Shown: one piece after another, positions 34,305 through 46,994 of the stretch
How positions within the stretch are numbered: the first letter of the stretch is position 1
Layout of the letters: each line of letters opens with the position of its first letter
Source of the DNA: Telopea speciosissima
Lineage: Eukaryota; Streptophyta; Magnoliopsida; Proteales; Proteaceae
Direction of reading: 5' to 3'
Length of the DNA: 64,000 nt
Assembly: GCF_018873765.1 (NCBI RefSeq)
Contig: NC_057920.1
Span: forward strand, 14,397,307 to 14,461,306
The notes under the pieces: model-generated
What the model saw: only the letters and a program-made list of their open reading frames with translations
Databases searched by the model: none
Told to the model about the DNA's origin: nothing
Made by a program: the position numbers and the translations under genes

Positions 34305-35482
34305 TAAGATAAATAGTCAAGGATTTAGGGGATTTTTGAGTACAAGAGAGAATACCTTTACAAATAGCAACTGGTAAGTCGATGGAGACTTCAGCATCAG
34401 GATTAGATTCAGTGGGTGGAGGAGCGGCACCTATAGTAGTGGATGGCATCTCCGGAACACTGGTAGCAGAGGGTAATACATATGCGCATTGGTATCTGGG
34501 ATAGTAGTAGTGGAGATGGTAAGTCAATTTGTCGACGCCGGTGATAGACCTGAAACTGGTTTAGGAGATGGTATCGATATGGTAACTAGTAGGGGTAGAC
34601 CTAGAAGATCTTTATTGTTCACAAGAGACGGTAGAGAAGAGCTAGTAGAAACATAAGTAATTTAAAAAAATGTGACATCAGCACTAATAAACTGTTTATT
34701 AGAAACCGGATCAAAACATTTATACCCTTTCTATGTCCTAGAGTAACCGAGAAAAATACATTTAATAGAATGCGGAGATAATTTATCAATAGTAGGTTGA
34801 AGAATATGAACGAAACAAACACAGCCAAAGACTTGTGGTGGTGAGCCAAACAAGGAGCTATCAGGGTATAGAATTGAAAACGAATTTTGTTATTTAAAAT
34901 AGACGATGGCATACGATTAATAAGGTAACAAGCAGTAAGGACTGCATCACACCAAAAATGTTTGGGGACATTCATGTGGATCATAATAGACCAGGAAGTA
35001 AGTGCCTATTCTTGCTTTCGGCCACTCCATTTTGTTGTGGAGTGTACGAACAACTAGTTTGATAAATACTACCATGAGTGAGGCAAAAATCAGATATCTC
35101 AGTTTGAGTGTATTCAATTGTATTATCAGAATGAAATATTTTAATGGACACACCAAACTGAGTTTTTATTTCTTGATAATTTTTTTTTAACACAATAAAT
35201 TTGAGACCTGTCTTTCAATAAGTAAACCCAAGTTGAACGGGAGTAATCATCCACAAAACTAACAAAATAAGAAAAACCTAATCTAATACGGACTCGACTA
35301 GGACCCCAAATGTCAGAATGTACTAAAGAAAACAATAAAGAACTTCTAGGTGCACTACGGGTAAGGAAGGAGGCATAGTGATGTTTTCCCAGTTCACAGG
35401 CTTCACACTCAAGATGAGAGCTGGATTGGCAACTAGGAACCATTAACTGGAGCATAGTTGTCACGTCGTCACGGCGATCCAA
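34252..35482 (-). pseudogene. Copia integrase and integrase-RT linker
   Basis: 35482-35400 holds CEACELGKHHYASF. 35360-35200 holds LVHSDIWGPSRV and YFVSFVDDYSRSTWVYLL. 35193-34981 holds FHSDNTIEYTQTE and TSCSYTPQQNGVAESKNRHL, and 34984-34900 holds VPKHFWCDAVLTACYLINRM. These are copia integrase blocks in the expected order, with frame changes at about 35200, 34985 and 34900. 34527-34252 is the poorly conserved linker. The upstream GAG-pre-integrase half lies beyond the hAT-like insertion, at 36180-36340. Confidence 0.88.
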
Positions 35483-36170
35483 GTCAGTGGAGGGGTGTCA
35501 TGTCGATATATTGACATGTCGCCCGCCATGGCGATCATATCGATCATGTTTTATTTTTTATTTTCTCCATTTTTAATGTCATTTAGTATGCTATAATATA
35601 TACCCTATAACATAAAAAATTAACATGAAAGTATACTACTAATCTACTATGGTTTAATTCATGAAAGTGTAATATCCATTAGTGCATATGAAATCATGGA
35701 TTATCAAATAATTGATAGCAATAGTCTTGCTGATAATAAAGTTGAAAAATCATGAGAGTTGAGATATGATTCATATGAAAGTGACTACAAAAGTAACAAA
35801 ACAAAAAAACAATTACAAGAACGTAATTTATAGAGTGAATAAAGCTAATAAATAACCCATCTAAATAAATAAAAAAATTTGCTGATGTGAATATGTGATT
35901 GTGTATTAGTCAATAGTGTATTAGAGTTTTTTGTTTTTTTAATTTTTTTTATGTTAAGGAAAAAGCATTAAAATAAAAAATGGTTAAAAAAAATTATTGT
36001 TAAAAAATTAAGTTTTATAATTTGAAACAACCATGTTGCCCAATATGGCCATATGTTATGGCGACGACATGGACGCCATATCGGTCGATATTCTTACATC
36101 ATCCATATCGGTGGTCAATATGCCCACTTCTCCAGCGATATGACGCCATGACAACGCCATGACAACTATG
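35453..36170. mobile_element. hAT-like non-autonomous element inside copia 2 integrase
   Basis: AACTGGAG occurs directly outside both ends (35445-35452 and 36171-36178), an exact 8-bp target duplication. The ends are inverted: CATAGTTGTCA at the left, TGACAACTATG at the right, followed inward by GTC/GCC-rich subterminal repeats. The interior is AT-rich and non-coding. It splits the copia GAG-pre-integrase from the integrase core, so it is younger than copia 2. Confidence 0.85.
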
Positions 36171-36179
36171 AACTGGAGT

Positions 36180-37497
36180 TTAGATAGAGACGGATGACCA
36201 AGACATAAATGCCATTGCATGGGAGATGGTAGAGTAGTAGATGTAGCAGTAGTAGAAGGTCTGGATCCATCTAGGTAATACAACCCATCTCGCTCAAGCC
36301 TTCCACCAATCATCTTCCTTGTTTGAAGGTCCTGACACATAATAAGAAGGATAGAAGGAAATAGAACAATTAAGAGATTTAGTAAGTTGATTGATAGATA
36401 AAAGGCTTAAAGGTAATTTAGGAACATGAAGAACAGGAGAAAAGGTCATGGAGGATGTTGGAGAAACAATTCCATGACCAATTACTTGGGTAGAGGATCC
36501 ATCAACAAAGATAACATTGGAAGATGTTTGACTAGATTCATTGAAGAAAACAAACTTGACTTACCAGTCATATCACCAGTAGATTTCTCAGTAGAAGTGT
36601 CAGCCATAACAGTATTGGCTAATTGATTCGCCCACTCAGGCTTTCCATTTTTAGCCCAATAGGTATCCATGGTATGATTTGGTTTGCATAATAAGAGCAT
36701 TGGCGTGAAGACTTATCTATGGGTTGAGTACCTGTACCTCGTCCACCAGTGCCACGGCCATGACCTCTAGATTGGCCACGATCACGTCCTCGATCATGGT
36801 TGACAACAAAGGCTGAGTTGCCCTTGGGAGTAGTATCAGTTTTGGATGGATTAGTCAGACGATTGATACGAGAAAAATACTTCATTAAGAGAAGGAACCT
36901 TCTCCCTATGAGAAATTGACTCTTCACAGATTGATAGTCAGGGTGAATCCGGCTAGAAATTTTGCAACATGAAACTCAGCTCTTTGTTGTTTCAGCTGAT
37001 CCAAATTAGTAGTAAGTGGCTGACGTATCTGGAGTTCTTCAACCACACCTTTATTAACCGGCAAAATATTCACTCAAAGATTTATCCCCCTGTGTGAAAT
37101 TGAAAACTTCTCATAGAGATCATACATGCGGGAGTTATTCTTTTCTTGAGAAAAACTTTCACGTAGATTGTTCCAGACATCGGCAAGGTGGAAGCAATAG
37201 TAGGTTCAACACTGTCCATAACCATATTTTGATAATAAAATAATCACACATCCACTCATCGTAGGCTGTGGTCATGGAAGTTTCCTTTGGATCAGTAGTA
37301 GGAGGATCATCAACTATGTACTTCAGTTTTCCTTTGGCATGAATGTATGCATGTACTGCTTGGGCCCATAAGAGGTAGTTTGAAACTCCGGGGGGAGTTA
37401 ATGGTAGTAATCTGGACTTGAACATTGTCCGTTGGTGGTTTAGAATCAGCCATAAGGATAACTGATCAATCACAAGTAGTAGCAGCAGTAGTGACAC
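36180..37497 (-). pseudogene. Copia 2 gag, zinc-knuckle region and GAG-pre-integrase half
   Basis: 37497-37159 includes PGVSNYLLWAQAVHAYIHAK and GKLKYIVDDPPTTDP (gag N-terminal part). Around 36927-36619 the region is rich in RGRDRGQSRGHGRG, then a broken CCHC knuckle. 36340-36180 has LERDGLYYLDG and MQWHLCLGHPSLSKLQ, the GAG-pre-integrase start. Several stops and frame shifts occur between the parts. Confidence 0.85.
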
Positions 37498-38074
37498 AAT
37501 CGGCTCTTAAATAGAACCCGATTAGGGTTTAAAAAACCCAAAAGTAGTAGTAGCTGCAGTAACACAATCGGCAGAATTAGGGTTTGAAACCCAAATCTCA
37601 ACAAGAACCTAATTTAGGGTTAAAAACCCAAATACCAGCAGAATAGATGAGTCGAGTGCTGCACTTGAAGAAGGGAATCAGATGCTAAAAGCTCAGAGCA
37701 AATTATTGGATCGATTGGAGAAAGAAAATAACTTGATATTACACCCTCACTAAGGCACCGCAGGAAGTGAAAAAAGATACTTCGAAGAACCTGAGTGGAT
37801 TGCATCTTCAGTCTTCAAGAATAATAGTGATCCACTGATTGGATCAGAAATAGGAGTAGAAGTGGTCTTCATGAACCGCAGCTTCAAGTTGCAGATCTCC
37901 AATCGATCTTGCACTTCAGGTAAGCAGTAGAAGTAGAACACTAGTTTTCAATTGAAAACATCATCTAGGGTTTAATCTGTAGCAGTATGCAACATAGGGT
38001 GTTGCACCCCTTTAAGAAAAACTTTATAAGACCTTCAAACCAAAACTTCAAGTCAACAACAGCCTAATGGTTGT

Positions 38075-38442
38075 GCTCTGATACCATGTAGCTGATTAGA
38101 ACCCTAAATAACTAGAGCCGAGAGGATGGAGAAGAGAAGAGATGAAGAAGAGGAAGGGGGATTGTCTAGAGATGAATAAATCGAACTAAGCAGTCCCCCC
38201 CCCCCCCACACAGTGCCATTATTTATATAGGAACCAGATTACAAGTGAGAGGACTCCTAATCCTACTAGGAATCACAAAATAAGAATCATAGTTACAATA
38301 GGAATCAAACTAGGACTTAAACTAGGCTAATCCTAATCACAAACATAAAAGGAGACATATAGGAGGGTTAGGATCTCGATTAGAATAAGGAATATTCTAA
38401 TCGAGAGCACCCACAGTCCTATATGCTCGATACACTTCAACA
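38075..38442 (-). repeat. 5' LTR of copia element 2 with primer-binding site
   Basis: 38087-38442 (356 bp) is the undisturbed LTR copy. 38075-38086 is the primer-binding site (TGGTATCAGAGC on the minus strand) directly next to it. A 14-base C run lies near 38197-38210. Confidence 0.9.
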
Positions 38443-38447
38443 GAAGC

Positions 38448-41400
38448 TAACTGCACACGATCTATGGAAGAGCTTAAAGATATATTTTCAGAAGTAATAT
38501 AACTCTCTTTCTTTTGAGGATCTCATTCAAAAACTGATTGTCTTGGTTCAGTTGGTTTTATACCTATTGGATTTGATGGACGACTACGATTGTTGGAGGA
38601 CTACGTTTGTTAAATTCTTGTGATAGGTGAGTGACTGTATGCTCTGGCATCATAGGCATTTTATGGTAGTTTTTTTTTTTCCTTCTAAAAGTCAATGAAA
38701 TGCTGCTACTCATTGCATCGGATCCTCTGTTATAAGTGAATCATGGGTTAATATCCTGTAGGACATGTTGGTTTGAATCTACATAATCGATGTTACATTG
38801 TTTGGTCAGTAGAGTTTATGGGTTGAAATGGATGTTACAGAGAATACCCCACTAATGGGGCTAAAGTTCCTCAAATTAAATATGCAATCAGACCCGTCAA
38901 TCTGGCAGTTCTTGGATCACCCCAGTTCTTTTTCCCTTGTGCGTGTGTTCTAGGATCTCCATAACATTAGACTACCAAATTTCTCGAATCTGATACCGAA
39001 TCAAACCCCTTAATCTGACAGCTCCAAAACAAAGATCCATCCCTATGCCAATGACCAGTATGGAACTCCTCAACAAACCTTGTCCCAACAGCCCTATCTC
39101 AAGTTCTAACCTGAAGTTTTCTGTCAAATTCGTAGGCTCCCACTTTCTGGTTTTTCAGTACAGAAACCAAGATTTCAATTGCCCTGCCCCCCCCCCCCCC
39201 CTTCTCCTCCTTGGTTTGGGGTTTCTGTTCCTTGGAATTTTACAGTTAGAAGAATCCATTCTATAAGTAGGGTCACCTTCTAATCGCCATGTAAACACCA
39301 TGTTCCAGTGGGCTGCCAAGTCAAGAACACCACTGAGAGTGAGATATAGCCACAGGGCCCTTCCTTGTCAGGGAGTAAATCCTTATCCCTTCTCTTTCTT
39401 TTTTTAGTTTTTCTTGTTTTCTATTGTTTCTTTTGCTGCTGGTTTTGTTTTGTGTAGCTTTAGTAGGTCAGAAGACAGATTACTGATTGTATGTATGTGT
39501 TCTGTTTTTGCTTGTTGAGTGCTCCAATAAAGAGTCAATCAAAACTGCCCGGGGGGGGGATACCATGCTGGTTGTAACTTGTAATCAACTTGCTGGAGTC
39601 TCGGTGCCACCTGGGGAAAAGGAAGTTAAACTTCCAGCTGTTTGCTTCCCACTCTTGAATCATAGGCCAATTTATGTGAAACAACCTCTCTTCATCCTGT
39701 TTGGATCTCTTTTCATTCTCAGGGATACTTTGTGTGTATTTTTTTGGGTTGAACTTTGTGTTTATTTGGGTTCTTTTTTTTTTTTTCCCTTGTTCTATCT
39801 TTGTAGTTATAGTTATCACAAGAAATAATTTAATCATGTTTGATTTATCCTTTTTGTTGGCAGCATCCAAGCTTTGTTCTTTTGGGCTGTGAACTCCACA
39901 CGTGGAGACTTGAAATCATTCACATAACATTAGGGTCGAGGAAACTTTACAATATTTTAGATTTTTTTTTGGGTGTACATTGAAGGCAGCATATAAGGAT
40001 CCTAATTATCTGAAACCTAAATCCTGTATATCTGATTGCTGGACCATTAACTTTTGGTAGGAGGAATGATAAAGCAATGTGTCCTATTTTGGTTCAGGGG
40101 CTTCCCTATTTGGCTGAAATACATCTCAGGAATGTGTTTCAGAACAGACAATGAACCTTTCAATGTTGGATACTGTAATTTCTTTCCATCCCCCCCCCCC
40201 TTTTAACTATTCTATTGATTAATTCCCGTAGCCTTCTTTTTTATTGGGGGGAGGTGTTTAAGCATTGATCTTGGGTGAATATGATGAAGGCGGCAATGCA
40301 AAAATTCACGAACAAGTTGTGAAATTTCAATTATTGTGACTGGTTCTCTCTCTCCTTAAAAAGCTTGCAAACCCAATGTTTGGACAGAAAATTGGACAGG
40401 CTGGTAAGTTGTCCAATCGTACCTCCCATGTACTCCCAAAATCCCAATGATGGGCACTTCTTTTTGAAATGATCTTTTCTATTTAAGAAATCAAAACTGA
40501 CAGCTGAATTGTTCATCATCTGTTGCATGTGCAGTTTGAGGTCCAGTTCCTCACAGACCAGCAGAAGATGTGGCATTTTCAGTTGCAAGGTTTATACATA
40601 GGCATGAGAGCTTCTTATGCAGAACCAAAAGTGCTAGAGGTGAGAATTTCATATCATCAATTTACTGGTTCAAGTGGATGGTGTGACTATAAACAATTCT
40701 TGTCATTAGATACTTAGAAAATACCCCCTCCCCCTTGTCTTTAGAGGATCTCGAGGTCAAACGGATGAATGATAAGTAGTTATCTAGGGACTAAACATGA
40801 AGCCAAGTGGTGAAACAAACAGAGCCGAAGTTAATGAAATGGAAAAAAGAACCAAGATGTAAATGAACTATCATGAATGGTAGGCCAAGAGGTTCATACA
40901 AATTAACTGAGCCAATGCCTTTTGGTATATATGGCATAGAAGGACCGAATACTATTAGAAGTCAAACAATTGCTTTGTAGTGACTGGTAGGATTGCATAT
41001 CTGACAATGACATATATGCAACACCATTCATTGTGATCCTTGAGCCGGTTCTGTATAACGAATTAGGCAGTAGAGTTTTCTTTGTCTTCATTTCTTAAAT
41101 CCACTGATCCATTCTAGTTGATTATCCAGTCCAATGATTGATGGTTTCCCATTTATTCTTGATTAGGGTGCTTGATCTTCAACCAATTTATATATGATAC
41201 TAGTCATTAGGTGAGAGTTGATTGTCACACTTGGCTTCATTTCCAAATTATTATGTTTATGCCATTGAAAAAGGTTTGGCCTGTCCAAGATCTTATGGGT
41301 TTGTCATTGTTTAGGTTTATGTCATAGGAACTCACTTAGAAAGCCAAATGTGATGCCAGCATTGCTTCAGAGGCCCTCTCTTTTTTCCCGTTGGATCTCT

Positions 41401-42479
41401 ACACGGTTGCAAGTATAGGTTTATCCTGCTGAAGGGTTATTGTGTTTTAGGGCTTCTTTGTACTATCACAACCTTTCTTCTATGTAATGTTCGAGTTGGA
41501 CCCCTGAAAGGCATGACATATATCTGTAGCGGTTTGCGGAATTGCTTGGGTTCAACTCATGCATGCAGTTATGTTTGGAATACCTAGGAGCAGTCCCTTG
41601 GGTTGGGGAAGAAGAAAAGGTGGCCTCATCAGTCCTACGCCTCCAAGGTGAGTGTATGGCAATCACACAAGTTTAGGAAATGACTTCCACTCTAATTTGC
41701 CTTGTAAATTCTAACATAAAAACATATGGTGAGGGGTGGTGGGGAGGGGATACATTTGGGTATTGTTTGTATTTTTGTGTATTTGCAGGATTTTTTGTGA
41801 ATATAATTAGTGTTTTTTTACATTATGGTTATTTGCAATGGAAAATTTTTACTTCACAAAAAGCGAATCTGTAGTTTTTTAAGACAGAATATTTTGCATA
41901 CTAAAATATAGTTTTTATTGAACGGATTTTTTTCCATGGTATAAAAGAATTATTAGCGACGAAATTTGTTAAAAAAAAAACAACCTTTCCGACTAGGATA
42001 CTTTTTGCTACAGAAATTTATCGTCGCACAAAACTTTGTTGTAGGCTCTTCTTCCACTTATTGTTCATGGCAATGCGGAAGATAGGAGTTTGCTCATTCA
42101 GAACACCATAAAGGAAAGAACACAAACTTCGCATGGAAAAGAATGAGATATAGAAGTGTTTGTTTTAATTCACAGCCTCACTCCCTTGATATATGAATCT
42201 AAGCAATGAAAGTGAACAGTCCTGCCGGCAGTAGAGGATCGGGATCCATGAAAGTGTGAGAGAAACAATAACTGTTTGATCACCATCAAATCAATGTGTG
42301 GACCCCATTCCACGTGAAGTGAGGAATCTATTATAACCCCCCTTCGACTGAAGTATTAACCTTGTCAGTATAGAACTTCTCAAGTTGTATAAGCTTTGTT
42401 TCTTTTATTTTTTTATTAATGTTTTTATTTTTGGTAAATTATAAGTTTTGTTTCAAAACATATTATATCTTGATACCTT
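38448..42479. other. Long non-coding or unassigned region
   Basis: No gene is assigned. Two stretches look exon-like but are not recognised: 39556-39720 (+), with LVVTCNQLAGVSVPPGEKEV, and 40523-40639 (+), with TDQQKMWHFQLQGLYIGMRA and ASYAEPKVLE between an AG-like and a GTGAG site. Homopolymer C or G runs occur at about 39189-39201, 39550-39558 and 40190-40200. The rest is AT-rich with no repeat structure that I can see. Confidence 0.45.
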
Positions 42480-43130
42480 ACATCAATATGCTAGGTCTTG
42501 TGATGGAAATTCAGGTTCTAGTTCTTGAATAAATCACTTCATCAACAACACATCCTTGCAAGCTTCTATTGCAATAATATATTTAGCTCTATAATTGATA
42601 AGGCCACACACTTTTCCAACTTTTACTTCCATAATACTGCTTTCCTTGCAAAAGTAAACATGTGCTCCGATGTAGACTTTCTTGAGTTGATATCACTTAC
42701 TATATGCATTTGTATATCCCTGCAACACATGCTCACCACTTCCAAAACATAGACATGCATTGTATCAACCTCTGACTTGCAGACCATGTGTTCTTTGCCT
42801 TTAACCTAGAAACCTTCAGACATCCCTTCCTCCGAAATACCATGGAGAAACATTGTTTTCATATTAAATTGCTAAATTCATTTTTTTTTTTTTATCAAAC
42901 AGAACACAATTCGAATGGATGACATTTTTACTATAGGAGAGAATATTACATTAAAGTCAATACATTTCTTTGACTTGAGGAATGGTTCTCTACTTTCAAC
43001 TTCATGATTGTATTCTAAGCTGAGCACATCATCTACCATTTTAACTAAGGATAAATTTGTTTGTAACCAAACTGGTGACAATAGATTTTTGTAACCTCTC
43101 CTTACCCTTATCCACAACACTTATGTCCTC
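42480..43130 (-). pseudogene. Old Ty1/copia pol remnant
   Basis: Read leftward, 43050-42940 gives IDFNVIFSPIVKMSSIRIVF (compare the copia block ..DYNEVFSPVVKHTSIR). About 42865-42790 gives LKTMFLHGISEEGMSEGF and VKGKEHMVCK. 42650-42530 gives INYRAKYIIAIEACKDVLLM, the RNase H AEAEY block. Stops occur throughout and no LTRs are recognised. It is a heavily decayed copy unrelated in position to the two copia elements above. Confidence 0.7.
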
Positions 43131-44874
43131 ATTTAAATGAAGGGATTTTTGCAATTTCATTGTCGTCCTCCCTAATCAAATACATTTTTACTCCAGAATT
43201 GAGCTCTCTCCTCCACTTCCATCGCCGCTCTCTTCCACCACCATCGGCAGCTTCAACGAATAATGGATCTTTAACAGACAAATCGCATCAGCTGGAGAAG
43301 GATCATGGAAGAAACATAGGACATTGATTAAACTTTTGCATTTACTGTGACAGGTCTCTGATTAGAAGCGATATTTGAAGTTATGGCCGAGTCCTATTTG
43401 CAAGTAGGGTGTTAAACTGTGGTTTAAGTTAAATGGTTCGATTTAGTTCAGTTTAGTGTGTTTTGAATCATTCAATTACGGCCAAAATTTGACATTTCAT
43501 AATCTAATATTGCCTTTCTTTAGTTTTTTTTTTTTTTTTATGGTAACGCCTTTCTTTAGTTGACATAGTAAACCAATGTACAATAAAATTATAGCAAGCA
43601 AACTAGTTTGACACAAGAATACAGTTTTAAAACGGTTTTTAAACAAACAATTTATTTTTTCAAGTATGCAAGTTTCGGTATAAATGTTAAGAGTTCAATT
43701 TCAATAAACGATTTCTTCAATTTGGATGTTTAGGCACTCTTAAATGCAAGTAGCGAATTTCAAATCTGATTTCAGTATCGAAAACAGGACATGTGGAGAT
43801 CAAAACTAGAGCATTTGCCAATTATTCCAGCCAGGAAGATCTGTCTGTATTTACTCTCTCCGGGGATGATTTTTGGTATTGGGTTTTGTTTTCGGTTGCT
43901 TTTGTAGAGCCCACAAGGATTGGTTGAAATACAAGCAGTTGGCCACGACTTTACATCTCTCGTAGTGTGCAAATGAACATTGCCGGAAGGAAGTTGCAAC
44001 AGCAACCGCTTTGGTGACCAAAAATTTATGCCACCCTTCAAATAGGTAGGGCGGTGGCAATCCTCGAATAAAAAAGCAAGGGAAGAGAAGCCCATTTCCA
44101 GCCTATTCAACTCAGTTAAATTTACGTCCTCTGTCGGTCTATTACGGCCCGTCTATCTTCAACTACAATCCCAAACTTAGTGCTTGGGATGGTCTGGTTG
44201 TTGCATTGTTCGTTTGTGTTGTTGTAGATGAGGGAAACCCTCATATCTTTTATAAAAGGACAAGTTTCGGAGAAATTACACATTCAACATTTAAAATTTT
44301 ATCTTTTGTGGTAACTCATGTCGCATAAAGATGATATTTCAAGTACCTCAAGTTCCAATAATGTTCGCTTAATGTTAGTTATTTTTATTTTGCCTATTTT
44401 ACCCTTAGTGTAGAGAGCGAGAAAGGTTGTTGCAGATTAACCGGAAGTGGCGGAGACGCAAGTGAATAAGAGTGGAAGATGGGGCCAGTAAGTGAGAGTG
44501 TTGATTGCAGAAGGGACGGTGTACGTTGTGTTGGAGGAAGGATACTGTTTGTTGTGCTCAGGTATTTTCTTTCTGCCAAGTTGCTTCTTGGGGGAGGACC
44601 AGAAGAGTTCGTAGATGCAAGCTCAATTCTACAGACAAGCTGACCACCACATTAGGTTTGAGAAGAGAGAGATTCAACAAAATGGTTAGTCTATCATTTA
44701 CATAACCATACCGAAATTAGCAGAGAAGAGGAGAAGAGGAGAAGAGGAGAAGAGGAATCAAAATCATCATGTAGCAAATGGGCATCTAGGTTCTTCATCA
44801 GGGGCTTTGAAAAGAGTAGGGTGTGGTTGGAGAGGTGTTAAAGGTAAGGGTGGGTTGATGTTGCTAACGAGAGA

Positions 44875-44905
<31 letters not shown>

Positions 44906-45750
44906 GGACCTGAAGACCTCAAACTACATGATAGTCGGAGGACCTCAAGCTACATAATAAAGAACGAGTCATGGAGATAAGTGGCAACCTGGCCGAAATT
45001 CTAGGATAAGAAAGAACTGAATAACTAAGAAAGGGGTTAACTGTAACACATTGTTTAATTAAGTTGGAAAACCTGAATCGATAAAAATTCTATCAAAATT
45101 TTGATTTTTCCCAACACATTAATGGTTGTCAAAAGGTGTTATGAACCGCGTCATAGAGAATCTATGGGTGGGCCACTTAGTTTTGTCATATAGATGAGAG
45201 TCTCAGGGCTGGTCCGGCCCCATCCATGAGACCTGCTCTCATTATTTCTTAGATATCTCTCAAGCTTCGGTCTCTTCTATCGGTTCCTATTGGGCTGACT
45301 AAAGATCATAAAGTTCTTTCCTCCTCTCTTGATTTTGGCTAAGAATGAAAATGAGAGTTGCACATTGATTGTGTAGACACTGTTCAGTACAGTATTTCGC
45401 TCATCAGAAACTTGGGTGGTGTTCTTACAAAAACCAGAAATCAGAATCATTGTGTAAAGTATATGGTATTTCTCTCATCAGAAAAATGAATGTTCTACTG
45501 AAAGAAGATATTAGAATCATGGGACGAAGTGAGAATTGACACCCTAGAAGATAGCAGAAACAGGACACTGTCGATCGAGAACTTCTAGCATAATCAAACC
45601 ATAGAACAGAAGAAAAATAGACGATTTAATATATAAAATCAACAGTTACTTGCAAAAAACCTAGTAGAATTTAAATTAAAAAAAAAAAAGGGGTATGTGA
45701 TCCTTCTTAATATTGTGAACTTTTTGCAAACAACTAAGAGGGAAAAACTA
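43131..45750. other. Intergenic region
   Basis: No gene is supported. It holds a GAGAAGAG minisatellite around 44723-44755 and a GA run at 44869-44907. AT-rich text near 43405-43500 (AGGGTGTTAAACTG...TTTGACATTTC) may be a decayed hAT-type element. Frames around 43772-44110 and 44394-44705 have no family motif. Confidence 0.45.
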
Positions 45751-45984
45751 GAGCAGAGTATTCGTACTAAACAACATGAACTTTGCATAGAATAAAAACA
45801 TAGATCATCCAAGACTGAAACAAAGTTGAGATTAAACGAAACATTATAATTAATTAAAACCAAACTAGAGCAGAATATTGGTACTAAACAACATAAATTT
45901 TGCATAGAATAAAAACACAGATCATCCAAGACTGAAACAAAGTTGAGATTAAACGAAACATTATAATTAATTAAAACCAAACTA
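45751..45984. repeat. Tandem duplication, two 117-bp units
   Basis: 45751-45867 and 45868-45984 are nearly identical (about five differences by eye). Both begin GAGCAG and end ACCAAACTA. They lie about 360 bp downstream of the stop codon of the cold-shock-domain gene. A 132-codon minus-strand frame spans them but is AT-rich and repeats only because the DNA repeats. Confidence 0.9.
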
Positions 45985-46346
45985 TCAACTATTTCTATGA
46001 AAAGAGAATGCCAATTTGCCAAAATGTCAAACTTCATCCTTCATTTACACCTCCTTCCAAGAAATTAAACAAAAAAGGTAAACATTAATCATGTCTATTT
46101 AACCAAATTTAAAATGGAAAGAAGGGCAAAGGAGAAAAGAGAAGAGTTCAGTCTACTATACGACGAAGATGCCAAACAGAAGAAAAGGGATTATAAACCA
46201 CTCTCCAACAACCACTGGAACGCAAACTTGGACGGAGCCTAATAACAAAACCCTGTGCAGGAGAAAGAAGACCACACTGGGTTTACCCAGATTGAAATAG
46301 AGAAACCAAAATATAGTAAAAGAAAAGAGATAGCATTTTACTTTAT

Positions 46347-46994
46347 TCAGTTTCTGGAACCGGCATTGCTAGGGCATTCCCTCGCAAAATGACCTTGCTC
46401 CCCACAATTGTAGCAGCCACCACCACCGCCGCCGCCTCCACCACCACCACTGCCATACCTTCCGCCTCCCTGCTGACAGTCCCTTGCCAAGTGCCCAGTC
46501 TCACCGCAGTTGTAACATCCACCACCACCACCGCCGCCTCCACCGTAACCACCGGCACCACCGCCGTAACTTCCACCACCGTAACCACCTCCACCCCTTC
46601 GACCACCACCTCTACCACCCCCACCGTTATACCCGCCGTATCCACCACCTCCACCACTGTAACCACCACCACCACCTCCGCTTCCAAAACCATAACCCCC
46701 ACCACGGCTGCCCCTTCCACCACCGCCACCGAAACCATCAGACCTGCTGCTTCCTTGAACTTCAGCGCCGTTGGGACCAGTCACATCCACAGCCTTCGTC
46801 CTCCCATCTTCTCCCGTATCGACAACGAACTCCACGTTTTCCCCCTCCGCAAGGCTTCGGTATCCTTCAGACCTGATGGATGATTGATGAACGAAAAGCT
46901 CCGCGTTTCCATCATCAGGAGTGATGAATCCAAACCCTTTCTGGGCATTGAACCACTTCACCACTCCGGTAGATCTGCTGCCTCCTTGCGCCAT
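46347..46994 (-). CDS. Cold-shock-domain glycine-rich zinc-knuckle protein (CSP/GRP2-like)
   Basis: Nucleic-acid-binding RNA chaperone of the plant cold shock domain family (Arabidopsis CSP2/GRP2 and relatives), acting in nucleus and cytosol. It melts RNA or DNA secondary structure and is linked to cold tolerance and development. The protein has 215 residues in one exon. The cold shock domain (about 8-75) has the RNA-binding motifs KGFGFI and LFVHQ after VKWFNAQ. A long Gly/Arg-rich linker with RGG and GGYGG repeats follows (about 87-158). Two CCHC knuckles, [14 protein letters not shown] (160-173) and [14 protein letters not shown] (194-207), flank a second glycine run, and the protein ends SNAGSRN. 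Two knuckles match the CSP2/CSP4 subtype rather than the seven-knuckle CSP1/CSP3 type. The start is set by the family [15 protein letters not shown] opening. Telobox-like AAACCCTAA words lie in the leader (for example near 47012 and 47064), as in many growth-related plant genes. Confidence 0.96.
   Translation of the reverse strand: MAQGGSRSTGVVKWFNAQKGFGFITPDDGNAELFVHQSSIRSEGYRSLAEGENVEFVVDTGEDGRTKAVDVTGPNGAEVQGSSRSDGFGGGGGRGSRGGGYGFGSGGGGGGYSGGGGGYGGYNGGGGRGGGRRGGGGYGGGSYGGGAGGYGGGGGGGGGCYNCGETGHLARDCQQGGGRYGSGGGGGGGGGGGCYNCGEQGHFARECPSNAGSRN

Larger units (their letters stand above)
31707..38442 (-). mobile_element. Ty1/copia LTR retrotransposon 2, full span, degenerate and nested
   Basis: LTRs at 31707-32646 (interrupted) and 38087-38442 share TGTAGCTGATTA...CTTCAACA ends. 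The flanking 5-mers GAAAC (31702-31706) and GAAGC (38443-38447) differ by one base and fit a target duplication. On the minus strand the interior has a primer-binding site (TGGTATCAGAGC, 38086-38075), gag, GAG-pre-integrase/integrase, reverse transcriptase, RNase H and a polypurine tract (CTTGAGGGGCAG, just right of 32646). All coding parts are broken. Two later insertions lie inside it: a solo LTR (31846-32450) and a hAT-like element (35453-36170). Confidence 0.93.

Noticed and set aside
45639-46037. 132-codon minus frame with an internal repeat
   Set aside because: The repeat reflects the 117-bp DNA duplication; codon use is AT-driven and no family is recognised.
46389-46883. 164-codon + frame and others opposite the cold-shock gene
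   Set aside because: They are the complement of a glycine-rich coding region and have no motif; the minus frame has a full cold shock domain and two zinc knuckles.
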